From NCBI GenBank assembly GCA_938041955.1, contig CALISD010000053.1:1-41985 (forward strand): 41,985 nt of DNA, given 5' to 3'. A program made the translations under genes and the position numbers. This document shows, in pieces, positions 1 through 8,780 of the stretch (its first letter is position 1; every line of letters starts with the position of its first letter). This stretch comes from an uncultured Granulosicoccaceae bacterium (GTDB lineage: Bacteria > Pseudomonadota > Gammaproteobacteria > Granulosicoccales > Granulosicoccaceae). The notes under the pieces are model-generated. The model was not told the DNA's origin. It searched no databases and saw only the letters and a list, made by a program, of their open reading frames with translations.

Positions 1-52
1 CCGGTGGTATTTCAGCTATTCCTTAATAAAGCAATTTTTAGGGAGACGTAAA

Positions 53-799
53 ATGGCTAAAACTCCAGTGTTTAAACATGTATCGTTCGCTCTTCTGCCG
101 GTACTGAGTTTTATCAGTGTTGTTATGATCGGAAGTGCCGTGAGAGAACATGTCATTGGCCACCTGTTTTTCACGTCGATTATGGCCATCGGCGCTTTTT
201 ATTTCTCTGTTTGGGTTTTGACAGCCTATGCTGTTTTTCCTGAGAAGTCCGGGACCAGACTAAACGAATTGCAGTACCTTGCGTATCACGACAGCCTGAC
301 AGGCTTGCCCAATCGCCAACTGTTCATTGAGCGATTGAACAGGATGGTACTTGATAGTCAGGAATACACAGTGTTGTTTATCGATCTGGACCGTTTTAAA
401 CAGATCAATGATACGTACGGCCACGATGCAGGAGATAAGGTCCTTATAGAATGTGCAAAGAGAATCTCTGAATGTTTGCCGTCGAAAGCCATATTGGCCC
501 GCCTGGGAGGCGACGAATTCGTCGTTTTATTGGATAGTAGGCTGAACCGACAGGATGCCGTGCTGCTAGACAGAAGGATTAAAGCATCAATAACCCATTC
601 GTTTAACACGGATGTGTGCAGGGTTAAGCTTGGTGCGAGCGTCGGTGTCACGACCTCAAACGGGAAGATCCGTTCGGTTTCAGAAATTCTGCGTGCAGCG
701 GATTTATCAATGTATAAGGATAAACACCGTAATAAGCACAAATATTCCGGGAGTGGTAATAATTCCACGGTTTCCTATTGTCTTCATGCTGCTGCCTGA
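53..799 (+). CDS. Membrane-anchored diguanylate cyclase (GGDEF domain)
   Basis: Predicted to make cyclic di-GMP from two GTP at the inner membrane. Two hydrophobic segments (about residues 10-31 and 38-60) precede a single GGDEF domain from about residue 75. Visible motifs are HDSLTGLPNR (79-88), DLDRFK (111-116), NDTYGHDAGD (119-128) and an intact GGDEF signature at 152-156, so the active site looks competent. The R-x-x-D inhibitory I-site normally just upstream of GGDEF is absent, so classical product inhibition is not expected. There is no periplasmic sensor domain between the two helices and no EAL domain. A ribosome binding site (GGGAG) sits about 7 bases before the ATG. The gene is convergent with the next one (19 bp apart). 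Family assignment is secure; the input signal is unknown. Confidence 0.93.
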   Translation: MAKTPVFKHVSFALLPVLSFISVVMIGSAVREHVIGHLFFTSIMAIGAFYFSVWVLTAYAVFPEKSGTRLNELQYLAYHDSLTGLPNRQLFIERLNRMVLDSQEYTVLFIDLDRFKQINDTYGHDAGDKVLIECAKRISECLPSKAILARLGGDEFVVLLDSRLNRQDAVLLDRRIKASITHSFNTDVCRVKLGASVGVTTSNGKIRSVSEILRAADLSMYKDKHRNKHKYSGSGNNSTVSYCLHAAA

Positions 800-818
800 T
801 CAGCTCAAGTGAGGTTAT

Positions 819-1508
819 TCACTCTGGTACCCGTCTTTGTGCATACTTGAGCAGCGCCAGCACAACACCAGCGACAACCAAAAAACCGAATAAGTACATA
901 AACCATTGCAAGGGAGTGCGTTGTGATGATGAGTTTCCGAGAGACATAAGGTCTCCGGCAATTGAACCGAGATAGACGTTGAATACTGATATTGGCCATA
1001 ACCCGACCAATGTGCCGAGCAGGTAATTCCGGGTAGTGACCGGTGTCAGGCCAAAATAGTAGTTCGATAGCTTAAACGGGAAAAATGGAATCATTCGTAG
1101 AATGGCTATTATGCGCCAGCCGTGAGATGCCAGTGCATTTTCCCACTTTTCCAATACACTTCTGTGGCGCAGGAACCCGAGTTCATAGTGTTTTTGTAAT
1201 TGGCGTGAAACGATGAATGCGACAAACGCGCCGAGTGTTTCTGCAAACACAATGATGATTGACCCACCGACTACGCCATACAGGTAGCCTGCGGCCATGG
1301 TCAATACAACGGCTGGCAGCAATAGCACCACGGTCATCGCCACGACGATGAAAAATACTACTTGCCCTGCTTTGCCAGAGCTTCGGACCCACTCAAGAAA
1401 TTGAATAACCTGCTCATCAAAGCCCGTGAGCTTTAACACAACAAGTACAGCAGACACCAAGGCGATACTCGCCACCAGGGTTATGTAAATTCCTTTTTCC
1501 TTTTTCAT
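819..1508 (-). CDS. TVP38/TMEM64 (DedA/SNARE-associated) family membrane protein
   Basis: 229-residue polytopic inner-membrane protein with the hydrophobicity and length typical of bacterial TVP38/TMEM64 proteins. Family-like landmarks are the glycine-rich stretch TMAAGYLYGVVGG near residue 71, a central segment with the R-x-I-P-F-F-P-F pattern around residue 140, and a C-terminal helix followed by a basic tail. Members of this superfamily are implicated in lipid scrambling and envelope integrity; no specific substrate can be read here. It is convergent with the diguanylate cyclase and lies 79 bp downstream of the thioredoxin gene on the same strand, so it may be read from that transcript, although no recognisable ribosome binding site precedes the ATG. 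Confidence 0.85.
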   Translation of the reverse strand: MKKEKGIYITLVASIALVSAVLVVLKLTGFDEQVIQFLEWVRSSGKAGQVVFFIVVAMTVVLLLPAVVLTMAAGYLYGVVGGSIIIVFAETLGAFVAFIVSRQLQKHYELGFLRHRSVLEKWENALASHGWRIIAILRMIPFFPFKLSNYYFGLTPVTTRNYLLGTLVGLWPISVFNVYLGSIAGDLMSLGNSSSQRTPLQWFMYLFGFLVVAGVVLALLKYAQRRVPE

Positions 1509-1587
1509 AAATCACACTGCCCCGATTAATTATTCATGCTTACCCTGTTGGTATTAGCAGGCCATGACTCGATCTTGTAATTGGAGA

Positions 1588-2013
1588 TTAACTGGTGACA
1601 AAACTCACTATTGTCGAAGTATCTAATGCGCCGGCAGTTCGTTTCATTTCTTTTCCGTTCTCGAATAACACCAGTAGAGGAATGCTTCTGACGTTGTACT
1701 GCGTTGCCGGAGACGGGTGTTTTTCAATATCGATTTTACAAAATCTGTAGTCAGGCTCCAGTTGTGTGCAGGCTGCCGCAAAGGATGGCGCCATCTGACG
1801 ACATGGCCCGCACCATGGAGCCCAAAAATCGACTACTACCGGTAGCTCTGTATTTGTTATCACTTTCATTAAACCGGAATCGTTAACTTCTGCAGGCTTG
1901 GTTGAGAATATCTTGGCTTTACAGGCTCCACATATGGGTGATCCTGTCAGCCTGTCCTGCGGAATCCGGTTGGTTCTGTAGCAACTGGTGCAGCAAATAT
2001 TAATGTTTGACAT
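1588..2013 (-). CDS. trxC: Thioredoxin 2 (zinc-finger thioredoxin)
   Basis: Cytoplasmic thiol-disulfide reductase. The 141-residue protein has the TrxC architecture: an N-terminal zinc-binding module with two CxxC pairs (C8/C11 and C28/C31), then a thioredoxin fold with catalytic WCGPC at 67-71 and the cis-proline loop SIPL. TrxC in enterobacteria is induced by oxidative stress and can be inactivated by zinc release; that is family knowledge. A strong ribosome binding site (GGAGG) lies just before the ATG. It begins 30 bp after the flavodoxin-like gene on the same strand, so the two are probably co-transcribed as a redox pair. Confidence 0.95.
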   Translation of the reverse strand: MSNINICCTSCYRTNRIPQDRLTGSPICGACKAKIFSTKPAEVNDSGLMKVITNTELPVVVDFWAPWCGPCRQMAPSFAAACTQLEPDYRFCKIDIEKHPSPATQYNVRSIPLLVLFENGKEMKRTAGALDTSTIVSFVTS

Positions 2014-2043
2014 ACTACCTCCAACTCGATCAGTTTTTCGGGG

Positions 2044-2625
2044 TTACAGGATGGAGGCGGCAGTTTGTACGCCTAATGTGTAGGCTTTGTCCATCGCTAC
2101 CTCCCAATTGCTTTTATTTGTGGGGGTTTCATTGTTGGGCCGAAGTATCCAGAATTCACTCACGTCCAGCAAGTCGGCATTGCTGCGCCTCAGCCATTTC
2201 CGTAGAAGTCTGGCCGCACCGGCGGTACTGCCCGCCCCTGCCATCAACCCGACGGCTTTGACACCGTTAAAATCAACTCGTGACAAATAGTGCTCAGTCG
2301 GTATGTCCGGTCGAAAGAAATACGTATTGCTAACAATACCAACTATATCGTATCCGGTTATGGTGTCCGGCGTATCAGACGAGATGGTTGCTCTTTCTAC
2401 TGTAAAACCGGCCGTGAGTAATCCGCTGGTGAAAGCAAGCGATAGCTCGTTGCTAAATCTCGCATCACGGCTTGGGTGATATAAAACCAAAGCGCGTTTT
2501 AATCTGTCGTCCGCATAAACCTGGGTTGTATAATCAGATTCGGTCTGCACATAAACCGTAATTGATACGAGCAATGCCAACACGAATGCCAGAAGATAGA
2601 TCCCAGTATATATTCTGGTTCTCAT
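2044..2625 (-). CDS. Membrane-anchored flavodoxin-like protein
   Basis: 193 residues. An N-terminal signal-anchor helix (about residues 7-27) is followed by a domain that reads as a flavodoxin-like alpha/beta fold: a first strand RALVLYHPS, a strand IVGIVSNTYFFRPDIP where flavodoxins bind flavin, and a third strand VKAVGLMAGAGSTAGAA. Orientation rules suggest the soluble domain faces the periplasm, unusual for a flavodoxin, but topology is not certain. It could bind FMN or merely share the fold. A GGAG ribosome binding site lies about 11 bases before the ATG. It is immediately upstream of trxC, suggesting shared redox stress duty. Family call moderate; function unknown. Confidence 0.6.
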   Translation of the reverse strand: MRTRIYTGIYLLAFVLALLVSITVYVQTESDYTTQVYADDRLKRALVLYHPSRDARFSNELSLAFTSGLLTAGFTVERATISSDTPDTITGYDIVGIVSNTYFFRPDIPTEHYLSRVDFNGVKAVGLMAGAGSTAGAARLLRKWLRRSNADLLDVSEFWILRPNNETPTNKSNWEVAMDKAYTLGVQTAASIL

Positions 2626-2712
2626 TACACTTTATACTCCAGAAAAGCATAGTAATATGGTTCTAGTTATGTGTGCCGTCGACTGCAAAAACGTGAGGTA
2701 TATGCACCACTT

Positions 2713-3339
2713 TCAGACGTGAGTCTCGCGCAGGTAAGGACGGATTTCATCCCACCCTTGCGGGAAGAGATTAGCTGCTGCCGCATTGCTAACTGAAGGC
2801 GGTATAATCACTTTATCTCCAGGCTGCCAATCTGCCGGTGTAGCGATTTGTTTTTCATCTGCCAGTTGCAAGGCATCTATAACACGTAATACTTCACTGA
2901 AGTTTCGACCCACATTCATCGGATACGTCATGGTCAATCGAACCCGCTTTTCCGGGTCAATAATAAATACACTTCTTACTGCCTGTGTTGTGCTTTCATG
3001 ATCATGGATCATTTCGTATAACCTGGAGATCTTTAAATCTTCATCCGCTACAATCGGAAATTCAACCGTTGTATTTTGTGTGTCGTTGACATCTTCGATC
3101 CATTTCAGGTGCTCTTCAACTGTATCTGTGGATAGCCCCAGTGGTTTGACATTACGGCATTCAAAGTCGATGCTAAGACTCGCCGTTTTACCCATTTCGG
3201 TAGTACATACGGGGGTGAAATCTGCGGGATGGCTAAAAAAGAACACCCAGGAATTATCGGACCACTCGTGAAAACTGAGTGTACCGTCCGTGGTCGCTAC
3301 GGTGAAGTCTGGTGCAATATCTCCGATTTGTATCGTCAT
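2713..3339 (-). CDS. Peroxiredoxin, 1-Cys (Prx6) type
   Basis: Thiol peroxidase that reduces hydrogen peroxide and alkyl hydroperoxides. The peroxidatic Cys45 sits in the canonical P-x-x-x-T-x-x-C motif (PADFTPVC, 38-45). The total length of 208 and the long C-terminal domain (containing PADWQPGDKVIIPP) match the Prx6 subgroup rather than short AhpC; no conserved C-terminal resolving cysteine is seen. Upstream there is an FNR-like box (3418-3431) and, directly against the start codon, a 7-bp hairpin whose loop holds the GGA of the ribosome binding site (3340-3356), suggesting translational control. Confidence 0.94.
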   Translation of the reverse strand: MTIQIGDIAPDFTVATTDGTLSFHEWSDNSWVFFFSHPADFTPVCTTEMGKTASLSIDFECRNVKPLGLSTDTVEEHLKWIEDVNDTQNTTVEFPIVADEDLKISRLYEMIHDHESTTQAVRSVFIIDPEKRVRLTMTYPMNVGRNFSEVLRVIDALQLADEKQIATPADWQPGDKVIIPPSVSNAAAANLFPQGWDEIRPYLRETHV

Positions 3340-3356
3340 TTGATTCTCCGAATCAA
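3340..3356 (-). promoter_or_regulatory. Hairpin over the ribosome binding site of the peroxiredoxin gene
   Basis: Perfect inverted repeat TTGATTC-tcc-GAATCAA immediately before the ATG at 3339. In the mRNA the three-base loop is GGA, the core of the only Shine-Dalgarno candidate. The 7-base spacing between the TTGAT and ATCAA halves is wrong for an FNR site, so an RNA role is more likely than an operator. Confidence 0.4.
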
Positions 3357-3417
3357 TTCAGTATTGGCGTGAAGTCAGGTTTGAAGCCATACTGTATTCT
3401 TAGTTGCAAAAACTCCA

Positions 3418-3431
3418 TTGACCTACATCAA
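3418..3431 (-). promoter_or_regulatory. FNR/Dnr-like box upstream of peroxiredoxin
   Basis: TTGACctacATCAA, 9 of 10 matches to TTGAT-N4-ATCAA, centred 85 bp before the peroxiredoxin start. The rest of 3357-3745 (about 390 bp) holds no convincing gene, only this box and the leader of the Kef-type antiporter gene. Confidence 0.6.
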
Positions 3432-3745
3432 TTTATGGGCGCAGCGGAATATAACGATTGGCTAATTCTGTCCATATTTCGACAAGCACATCGTTGTGTT
3501 ACTGTCAGTGATATAAAAACTCGTAACTATTCAGTAGGAATGAACTAAATTCATCTTTTCTGCTGCTTTCACAGTCTCTTTTAGCTTTTCAGGGTGGATC
3601 TGTCGTATTCATGGGGTAGGATCGCGCGCAACATACATGGGTATCTCATGGGCATTTTTTGCACGAACGACAACCCCCATGGATGCCACAGTTGTGCCCA
3701 GAATGGTTGCAAAAACTCATACCATTAGACAGGAACTGTAAATAG

Positions 3746-5332
3746 ATGGGATCGATCGCGGTCATCCTTATTCTCGCTTTCTTTGCGGGGCTTGCATTTC
3801 GAAAGATTGGATACCCACCGTTATTGGGCTACCTGATTACAGGGTTTGTGTGCGCTGGTTTTGAGGTAGGCAGTGCTTCGCAGCTTTCAACAATTGCCGA
3901 CCTAGGCATCACCATGCTGCTGTTTACCATTGGTTTGAAGTTGCGTTTTGAATTGCTTGTGAAGCGCTATATTCTGGTGCCGGCGGTAGTGCACATCCTG
4001 TTGGTGGTGCCGCTAACGGCGGCAGTCATCATGCTGGCCAGCCTGTTTTACGCCCCTTTGTCATTCGAGAGCTGGAGTACACCATGGACGCTTGCGTTTG
4101 CCTTGTCGTTCTCCAGCACTGTCTTTGCAATCAAAATATTTGACGAGCGCGGTGAGGGCCAGTCCTTTCATGCGTCAATAACTGTGGGGGTGCTTGTAAT
4201 TCAGGATGTACTTGCTGTGGTGTACCTGGTTCTGGCATCAGGCAAAATGCCGTCTTTATGGGTAATTGGCGTAATCGTATTTATCTTATGCCACCGTCTT
4301 TGGGTTCCACCGTTTAGAAAGCTATTACATTATATAGGGCACGGCGAGCTGCAAATGTTATTTGGAATAGCCGTCGCACTAGGCGCTTATGAACTGTTTG
4401 AACTCCTCCATCTAAAGGGAGGGCTCGGGGCATTGGTGGCAGGCGCGTTGCTCGCTTTTGCTGATCGATCCTGCGCCTCGGAACTATACAAGCGTCTGCT
4501 CAGTGTAAAGAACCTGTTGTTGGTGGGTTTCTTTCTACAAATTGGCTATGCCGGTATACCATCAGCAGAAATGTTGCTTGTTGCCGTCGCGTTGTCACTT
4601 GTGCTTTTTCTCCGACCGGTAATATATTTTTCACTCTTTACGCTCTTCCGGCTTCGTGCTCGTACAGCGACTTTAGCAGGGGTTGCACTAACCACTTATA
4701 GTGAATTTGGACTCATCGTGACAGCAATTGCTGCTGCGGAGGGCTGGATTGCCAATGAGTGGCTGGTGATATTGGCCATAGCGATCGCGTTGTCATTTCT
4801 AATTGCTACGCCGATTAACAAGCAGGTACACCGTTGGTATCGCACCCTCAGCGGCAGGCTGCTAGAGTTTGAAAAAAAACGCTTACCAGAGGAACGCATT
4901 GAAAAAATAGAAAATGCACGGGTTGTGCTGCTTGGAATGGGACGCGTCGGTCGTGGTGCTTATCACTACCTTGCTGAACGCTATGCTGGCGCGGTGGTAG
5001 GCGTTGATGAAAACTTCGAACGCGCTGAGGAGCTGCAGCAGAAAGGCATACGATGTGTGCACGGTGATGCATCAGACCGGGACTTCTGGGAGCAAACAGG
5101 TGTTGCTAATTGCGAATTGTTACTGGTGAGCCTGAGTAGCCACCGGGAACACTTGTCAGTGGTTAAGCTCGCCAGGGAGCTGAATTTCAACGGAACTATT
5201 GCGGTAACTACCCGGTTTCATGATGAGCTTAAAGAACTGGAAAGTATGGGTTGTGTTGCATTCAATCTGTATACCGACGTAGGACGTGGATTCGCCGAAA
5301 CGGTTGTGCAGAGTCCGGAAGTGCGTTCATAA
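3746..5332 (+). CDS. Kef-type CPA2 cation:proton antiporter with RCK/TrkA-N domain
   Basis: 528-residue inner-membrane monovalent cation:proton antiporter, probably for potassium efflux. Residues 1-360 are about a dozen hydrophobic helices with the Na_H_Exchanger motif VIQDVLAV at 151-158 (Q153/D154). After a charged linker comes an RCK_N (TrkA-N) Rossmann domain with the nucleotide loop GMGRVG at 397-402 and an acidic residue (D421) after the second strand, consistent with NAD(H) binding. Length is slightly below KefB/KefC (about 600) because the last C-terminal part is short. Kef systems in E. coli are gated by glutathione and its adducts; whether that holds here is unknown. No FNR box precedes it. 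Confidence 0.9.
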   Translation: MGSIAVILILAFFAGLAFRKIGYPPLLGYLITGFVCAGFEVGSASQLSTIADLGITMLLFTIGLKLRFELLVKRYILVPAVVHILLVVPLTAAVIMLASLFYAPLSFESWSTPWTLAFALSFSSTVFAIKIFDERGEGQSFHASITVGVLVIQDVLAVVYLVLASGKMPSLWVIGVIVFILCHRLWVPPFRKLLHYIGHGELQMLFGIAVALGAYELFELLHLKGGLGALVAGALLAFADRSCASELYKRLLSVKNLLLVGFFLQIGYAGIPSAEMLLVAVALSLVLFLRPVIYFSLFTLFRLRARTATLAGVALTTYSEFGLIVTAIAAAEGWIANEWLVILAIAIALSFLIATPINKQVHRWYRTLSGRLLEFEKKRLPEERIEKIENARVVLLGMGRVGRGAYHYLAERYAGAVVGVDENFERAEELQQKGIRCVHGDASDRDFWEQTGVANCELLLVSLSSHREHLSVVKLARELNFNGTIAVTTRFHDELKELESMGCVAFNLYTDVGRGFAETVVQSPEVRS

Positions 5333-5378
5333 ACCAATGTGGTCTACGAACGCTGCCTTTGATACATGGCGCGGTTAA

Positions 5379-6173
5379 TTAATGACTCATAAGAACCGGA
5401 ATTGTCATGGTGTCTAATACGGTGCGTGTTGCTCCGCCCCAGATCCATTCCCGAACTCTGGTGTGACCATAAGCGCCCATTACACATAAGTCTGCTCCGG
5501 AGTCTGCAGCGTGAGATAAAAGCGTATTGCCTATATCTATGTCTGACACGATTTCCTTTACTTCTACGTTCACTTCATGTCGTGCCAGGTATTTTGCCAC
5601 TTCTGTATCAACAATAGTGTCTGAATTATTTTTTCGCCCTGTCCCACCGTTGATGATGACAACCTCAACAGATTCTGCGCTACAGAGCAGCGGGAGTGCA
5701 TCAGCCGCCGCTCGAGCCGCTTCACGACTGCCATCCCAGGCGAGCATAATGTTTTTCCCGATGTCATCGAATGATCCGATATACGGGATAAAAAGACAGG
5801 GTTTGCCTGCATCTAGAAGTACAGATTCTACGACTCTCCGGTCCGCCTGCTTATTAGGCTGATTCAGCACAACGAGATCGCTGTGTCTTGCATGCTGAAT
5901 AAGGCTATCTATCGGATCGTCCCGCATGATCTCCGCCTCGTACGAATTGACGCCGTGTTTTTCGCAGAACACTTCGAATCTGCTGGCCTTCTCGGCCATA
6001 TTATCCAGTTCATCCTGGAAATCCACATCCGGATGATTGATTCTGGCAAAGGTTTCGGTAACAAGCCCGGTGATGTGTGCATCTGACTTGTTTGCCAGTT
6101 GGGCCGCAAATTTTACACTGGTAGGAACTTTTTCTGTGTCGTCTAGATGCATCAGGAGAGTTTTATAGGGCAT
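5379..6173 (-). CDS. Universal stress protein with two tandem Usp domains
   Basis: 264 residues, twice the length of single-domain UspA, as in UspE-like proteins. The N-terminal half starts with the usual strand (KTLLMHLDD); the C-terminal half carries the ATP-binding pattern G-2x-G-9x-G-(S/T) near residue 232 (GAYGHTRVREWIWGGAT), so only the second domain is a clear nucleotide binder. Usp proteins of this type help facultative anaerobes survive oxygen and energy starvation and in pseudomonads are Anr-controlled; that is family knowledge. An FNR-like box lies 70 bp upstream and the GNAT gene is divergent. It is one of three tandem-Usp paralogues in this window. Confidence 0.92.
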   Translation of the reverse strand: MPYKTLLMHLDDTEKVPTSVKFAAQLANKSDAHITGLVTETFARINHPDVDFQDELDNMAEKASRFEVFCEKHGVNSYEAEIMRDDPIDSLIQHARHSDLVVLNQPNKQADRRVVESVLLDAGKPCLFIPYIGSFDDIGKNIMLAWDGSREAARAAADALPLLCSAESVEVVIINGGTGRKNNSDTIVDTEVAKYLARHEVNVEVKEIVSDIDIGNTLLSHAADSGADLCVMGAYGHTRVREWIWGGATRTVLDTMTIPVLMSH

Positions 6174-6210
6174 GGGTTTTTCCAGCTGTAGATTTGATTG
6201 TCATGAACAA

Positions 6211-6239
6211 CAATACCAACCGTCTATTTGTTGGTATTG
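6211..6239. repeat. 10-bp inverted repeat beside the usp FNR-like box
   Basis: CAATACCAAC and GTTGGTATTG form a perfect palindrome with a 9-base loop. Its right arm runs into the FNR-like box at 6237-6250. If transcription starts about 41 bp from the box centre, the repeat covers the -10 region, so it could be a second operator. Confidence 0.55.
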
Positions 6240-6250
6240 ATTCAAGTCAA
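6237..6250 (-). promoter_or_regulatory. FNR/Dnr-like box upstream of the first usp gene
   Basis: TTGATtcaaGTCAA, 9 of 10 matches, centred 70 bp before the Usp start at 6173. It pairs with the box at 6281-6294 facing the divergent GNAT gene. Confidence 0.65.
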
Positions 6251-6280
6251 TCCTGAATAGTGATAGAAACCGGTCGTAAA

Positions 6281-6294
6281 TTGAGCTGGATCAA
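6281..6294 (+). promoter_or_regulatory. FNR/Dnr-like box upstream of the GNAT gene
   Basis: TTGAGctggATCAA, 9 of 10 matches, centred 65 bp before the TTG start at 6353. This spacing fits class II activation (box near -41.5) with a leader of about 25 bases. Confidence 0.65.
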
Positions 6295-6352
6295 CCTGTC
6301 TGCAGCGCGCCGGGTTAGTATTCAATGACGTTAACGATAAAAGGACAGGAAA

Positions 6353-6895
6353 TTGAACGACACAACACCAACAGGTAAAACCAGGGATTTCTCAAAGCTT
6401 GATGTCGATATCAATGGTGAGTCAATTATCATCAGGCCGATTAAGCACAACGACAGGATGCTGGAGGCTGAGTTTATCAACCAATTATCGGACGAAGCGA
6501 AGCACTATCGGTTTCTCGGTGGTGTCAATCAATTATCCGATAGCGATTTGGCTAAACTTTGTGATGTCGATTACCACGATTCTATGGCTTTTGTTGCGAT
6601 ATCAAGAAAAGGTGAATCACCTGCTGAAGTTGGAGTCGTGCGCTACTGCAAGTCCGAAGAAGATGATAGACACGAAATGGCTATAACAATTGCTGATGAC
6701 TATCGAAAATCAGACTTAGCAAAATCACTGTTTGAGCAGTTAATTAGTTACGCAAAAATCCATAATGTTAAGTCTCTGTACTCTATGGACCTTTATGACA
6801 ACCAGGATATGAAGGCACTGGCGGAACAGTTCGGCATGAATTCAAAGCGAGATCCGGAAGATGTTCATCAGGTCATTTACTCAATGAATTTATAA
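6353..6895 (+). CDS. GNAT-family acetyltransferase-like protein
   Basis: 180 residues. The N-terminal part has the IIIRPIKHNDRMLEAEFINQLS pattern seen in GNAT domains fused to acyl-CoA synthetases and in protein lysine acetyltransferases. The core strand EMAITIADDY is followed by a helix where R/Q-x-x-G-x-G/A is expected; here it reads RKSDLA, so the pyrophosphate-binding loop has lost its glycines and acetyl-CoA binding may be altered. The start is TTG, chosen because an AAGGACAG ribosome binding site precedes it and the next in-frame ATG lies 32 codons inside the domain. It has its own FNR-like box, is divergent from a usp gene and is followed by a terminator. Family call good, substrate unknown. 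Confidence 0.78.
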   Translation: MNDTTPTGKTRDFSKLDVDINGESIIIRPIKHNDRMLEAEFINQLSDEAKHYRFLGGVNQLSDSDLAKLCDVDYHDSMAFVAISRKGESPAEVGVVRYCKSEEDDRHEMAITIADDYRKSDLAKSLFEQLISYAKIHNVKSLYSMDLYDNQDMKALAEQFGMNSKRDPEDVHQVIYSMNL

Positions 6896-6927
6896 GATCG
6901 CATCGCATATATGCTTGCTCACAATAC

Positions 6928-6952
6928 GGCCCCGTAAAGGGCCTTTTTTTTT
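6928..6952 (+). terminator. Rho-independent terminator after the GNAT gene
   Basis: GGCCC-cgtaaa-GGGCC stem followed by nine T residues, 32 bp after the GNAT stop codon. The T-run is on the + strand only, so it ends the GNAT transcript rather than the convergent hydrolase gene. Confidence 0.9.
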
Positions 6953-6994
6953 ACGCAATTGTGGCTGATGTAACACTCAGGTGGGATTAACCTG

Positions 6995-8665
6995 CTATGC
7001 GACAGTCTGTACTGGCTCTGCCTGTTCTACAGCTTGCACTGCATTTTGCAATGCTACCTTGTCGAGTGCGGCTTTGTGTATATCGAGTGGTCGTATGAAT
7101 CCGTCTTTGCTCTCTTCAACTGAGGTGTCATTAGGTAATACTGCAAATGCCCTGGTTTCATTTGGCCCGGCACCTGCGTGCGCTCCATTTTCCATCGGAA
7201 AAGAAATAGCCGGCACGCCGTCTACGCACCCAAGTAATATCAGGTCTCCGGCATCATCGTTTTTACACAGATGCAGTAAATCCTGGCTGATAACGCTTAG
7301 AAACGCATGCGATTCTCCAAAGACTTCAACTTCCTGCCCGGGGAGTGTAAATATGCCTCTTGCGGTATGCACTAGCAGCTTGTCATTATCTGTTATCTGT
7401 ACTGCTGCCGGTACTTGATACCTGGTTACAAGCATGTTCGCCATATCGGTTAGCAATTCGATGTCTTGACTACCATCGAAATATATATGTCCCACAGGCC
7501 CCATCGCTACCACCATCGGGAACGACTCATGGTTTGCCGATGCGTCACTCTCTGAGTTTTTGGTCGTTGTTGTATCGAATCGTCTGATCCCCTTGAGTAG
7601 CGGCGCGTGGGTCACTGCGGGTGTACTTTTAACTCGCGTGGCGAAATCCACGCCTTGCTTGGCAAGTTCTTCAGCGCTAAACCGCACAGCGTCGTCTATT
7701 GAGTGGCCTTTGAGCTTTTCATACGGAATGGTGTGTTCTTGTCCGTGATCAGAGTATATCCAAAGCTCGTAGTTCCTTTTGCCATCGCGCAGTGCGGCGA
7801 TCCAAAGTTTCTCTATGGATCGATCAATTCCTTTTAACGCCCAATGTGCGAATTTGGATTGTGGGCCGCGGCGATGACTTTGTTCATCATATCCGAGATA
7901 GTTGAGGTGAATTATCGGCAGCCCACGGGAAGCATCTACAGACGCACCAATGGTGATGAGATCCCGCAACAATATACTGACGGCAACACGTGCGGCCATA
8001 AATTTGATCTCAGCACCTATTGCCTTCCCCGACAACACACCTCGCAACATATCTACAACTGCAAAGCCTAGTTCAATAATCATCAGGCCAAGAATTCGCA
8101 GCAATGTGGGTATATTGAGCAACATTACAATAAACCAGTTGCGAGCTTTAAGTCCACGCAGTAGATCATCCCACCCCATAGAGGCTGCACAAAAATGGGA
8201 TTCTTTTGCGCCGCCTGTGTAGATATTGCTGTAAGCGCTACCGCCCGTTAACAGCGGTTCGCCTCTTTCCTGAAGTCTTTTTTGTACCCGGTTAGCAACG
8301 ATCGGGTCATACATACGGTTTAGTTTCCCATCCGCATCATGTCGGAATCCAAATGCCGGCACAATTCCGCGAACACCATAAAATAGTTCTCCCTGCACTG
8401 CCGGCGTGGAGCTGGGCAATCCACTGTACAGTGTATGGCAAGCGTACTGACCACCCGATAGCATTTTTTGAATAAAGGGCATTTCTCCTTTGCTGAAAGC
8501 GATTTCTAACTGCGATTTGCTAAGGCCGTCTATCTGCACCATGATCAGGCCGCCCGGCAGTTGTCCGGATTCATCATCAGCGGCTACGTCATTGTCCCGG
8601 GAGAGTGATAGTGCTTGAGCGAGCCACTCCTGTTTACGTCGAGCTTTCGGGATTTTTGCGATCAT
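6995..8665 (-). CDS. Alkaline-phosphatase-superfamily hydrolase (type I phosphodiesterase/NPP-like), membrane-associated
   Basis: 556 residues. The metal and nucleophile pattern of the alkaline phosphatase/NPP superfamily is visible: D46 in VQIDGL, the SSTP nucleophile loop with T87, D260 and H264 in GYDEQSH, D306-H307 in YSDHG, and a C-terminal His in GAHAG. A hydrophobic stretch at about 177-208 inside the catalytic domain, with further hydrophobic patches near 225-240, suggests membrane attachment. There is no signal peptide, which is odd because superfamily hydrolases of this type usually act outside the cytoplasm. The substrate (phosphodiester, phosphoglycolipid or similar) cannot be read. 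Divergent from the APC permease gene; the nearest FNR-like box is 151 bp upstream. Confidence 0.8.
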   Translation of the reverse strand: MIAKIPKARRKQEWLAQALSLSRDNDVAADDESGQLPGGLIMVQIDGLSKSQLEIAFSKGEMPFIQKMLSGGQYACHTLYSGLPSSTPAVQGELFYGVRGIVPAFGFRHDADGKLNRMYDPIVANRVQKRLQERGEPLLTGGSAYSNIYTGGAKESHFCAASMGWDDLLRGLKARNWFIVMLLNIPTLLRILGLMIIELGFAVVDMLRGVLSGKAIGAEIKFMAARVAVSILLRDLITIGASVDASRGLPIIHLNYLGYDEQSHRRGPQSKFAHWALKGIDRSIEKLWIAALRDGKRNYELWIYSDHGQEHTIPYEKLKGHSIDDAVRFSAEELAKQGVDFATRVKSTPAVTHAPLLKGIRRFDTTTTKNSESDASANHESFPMVVAMGPVGHIYFDGSQDIELLTDMANMLVTRYQVPAAVQITDNDKLLVHTARGIFTLPGQEVEVFGESHAFLSVISQDLLHLCKNDDAGDLILLGCVDGVPAISFPMENGAHAGAGPNETRAFAVLPNDTSVEESKDGFIRPLDIHKAALDKVALQNAVQAVEQAEPVQTVA

Positions 8666-8780
8666 TGTTTGATACTCATTGAACTTTCATTGACCTGTTA
8701 CTGGACCAAGCCCGACCTATTGGCTCACACTGTTGATTGCATTCCATATTTTAGTCATATAGATGATTTTGATTGGTAGC

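Noticed and set aside
358..768. 136-codon minus-strand frame
   Set aside because: Antisense to the GGDEF domain, whose motifs prove the + strand is coding.
6411..6436. TTGATgtcgatATCAA inside the GNAT gene
   Set aside because: The halves are six bases apart instead of four and it lies in coding sequence.
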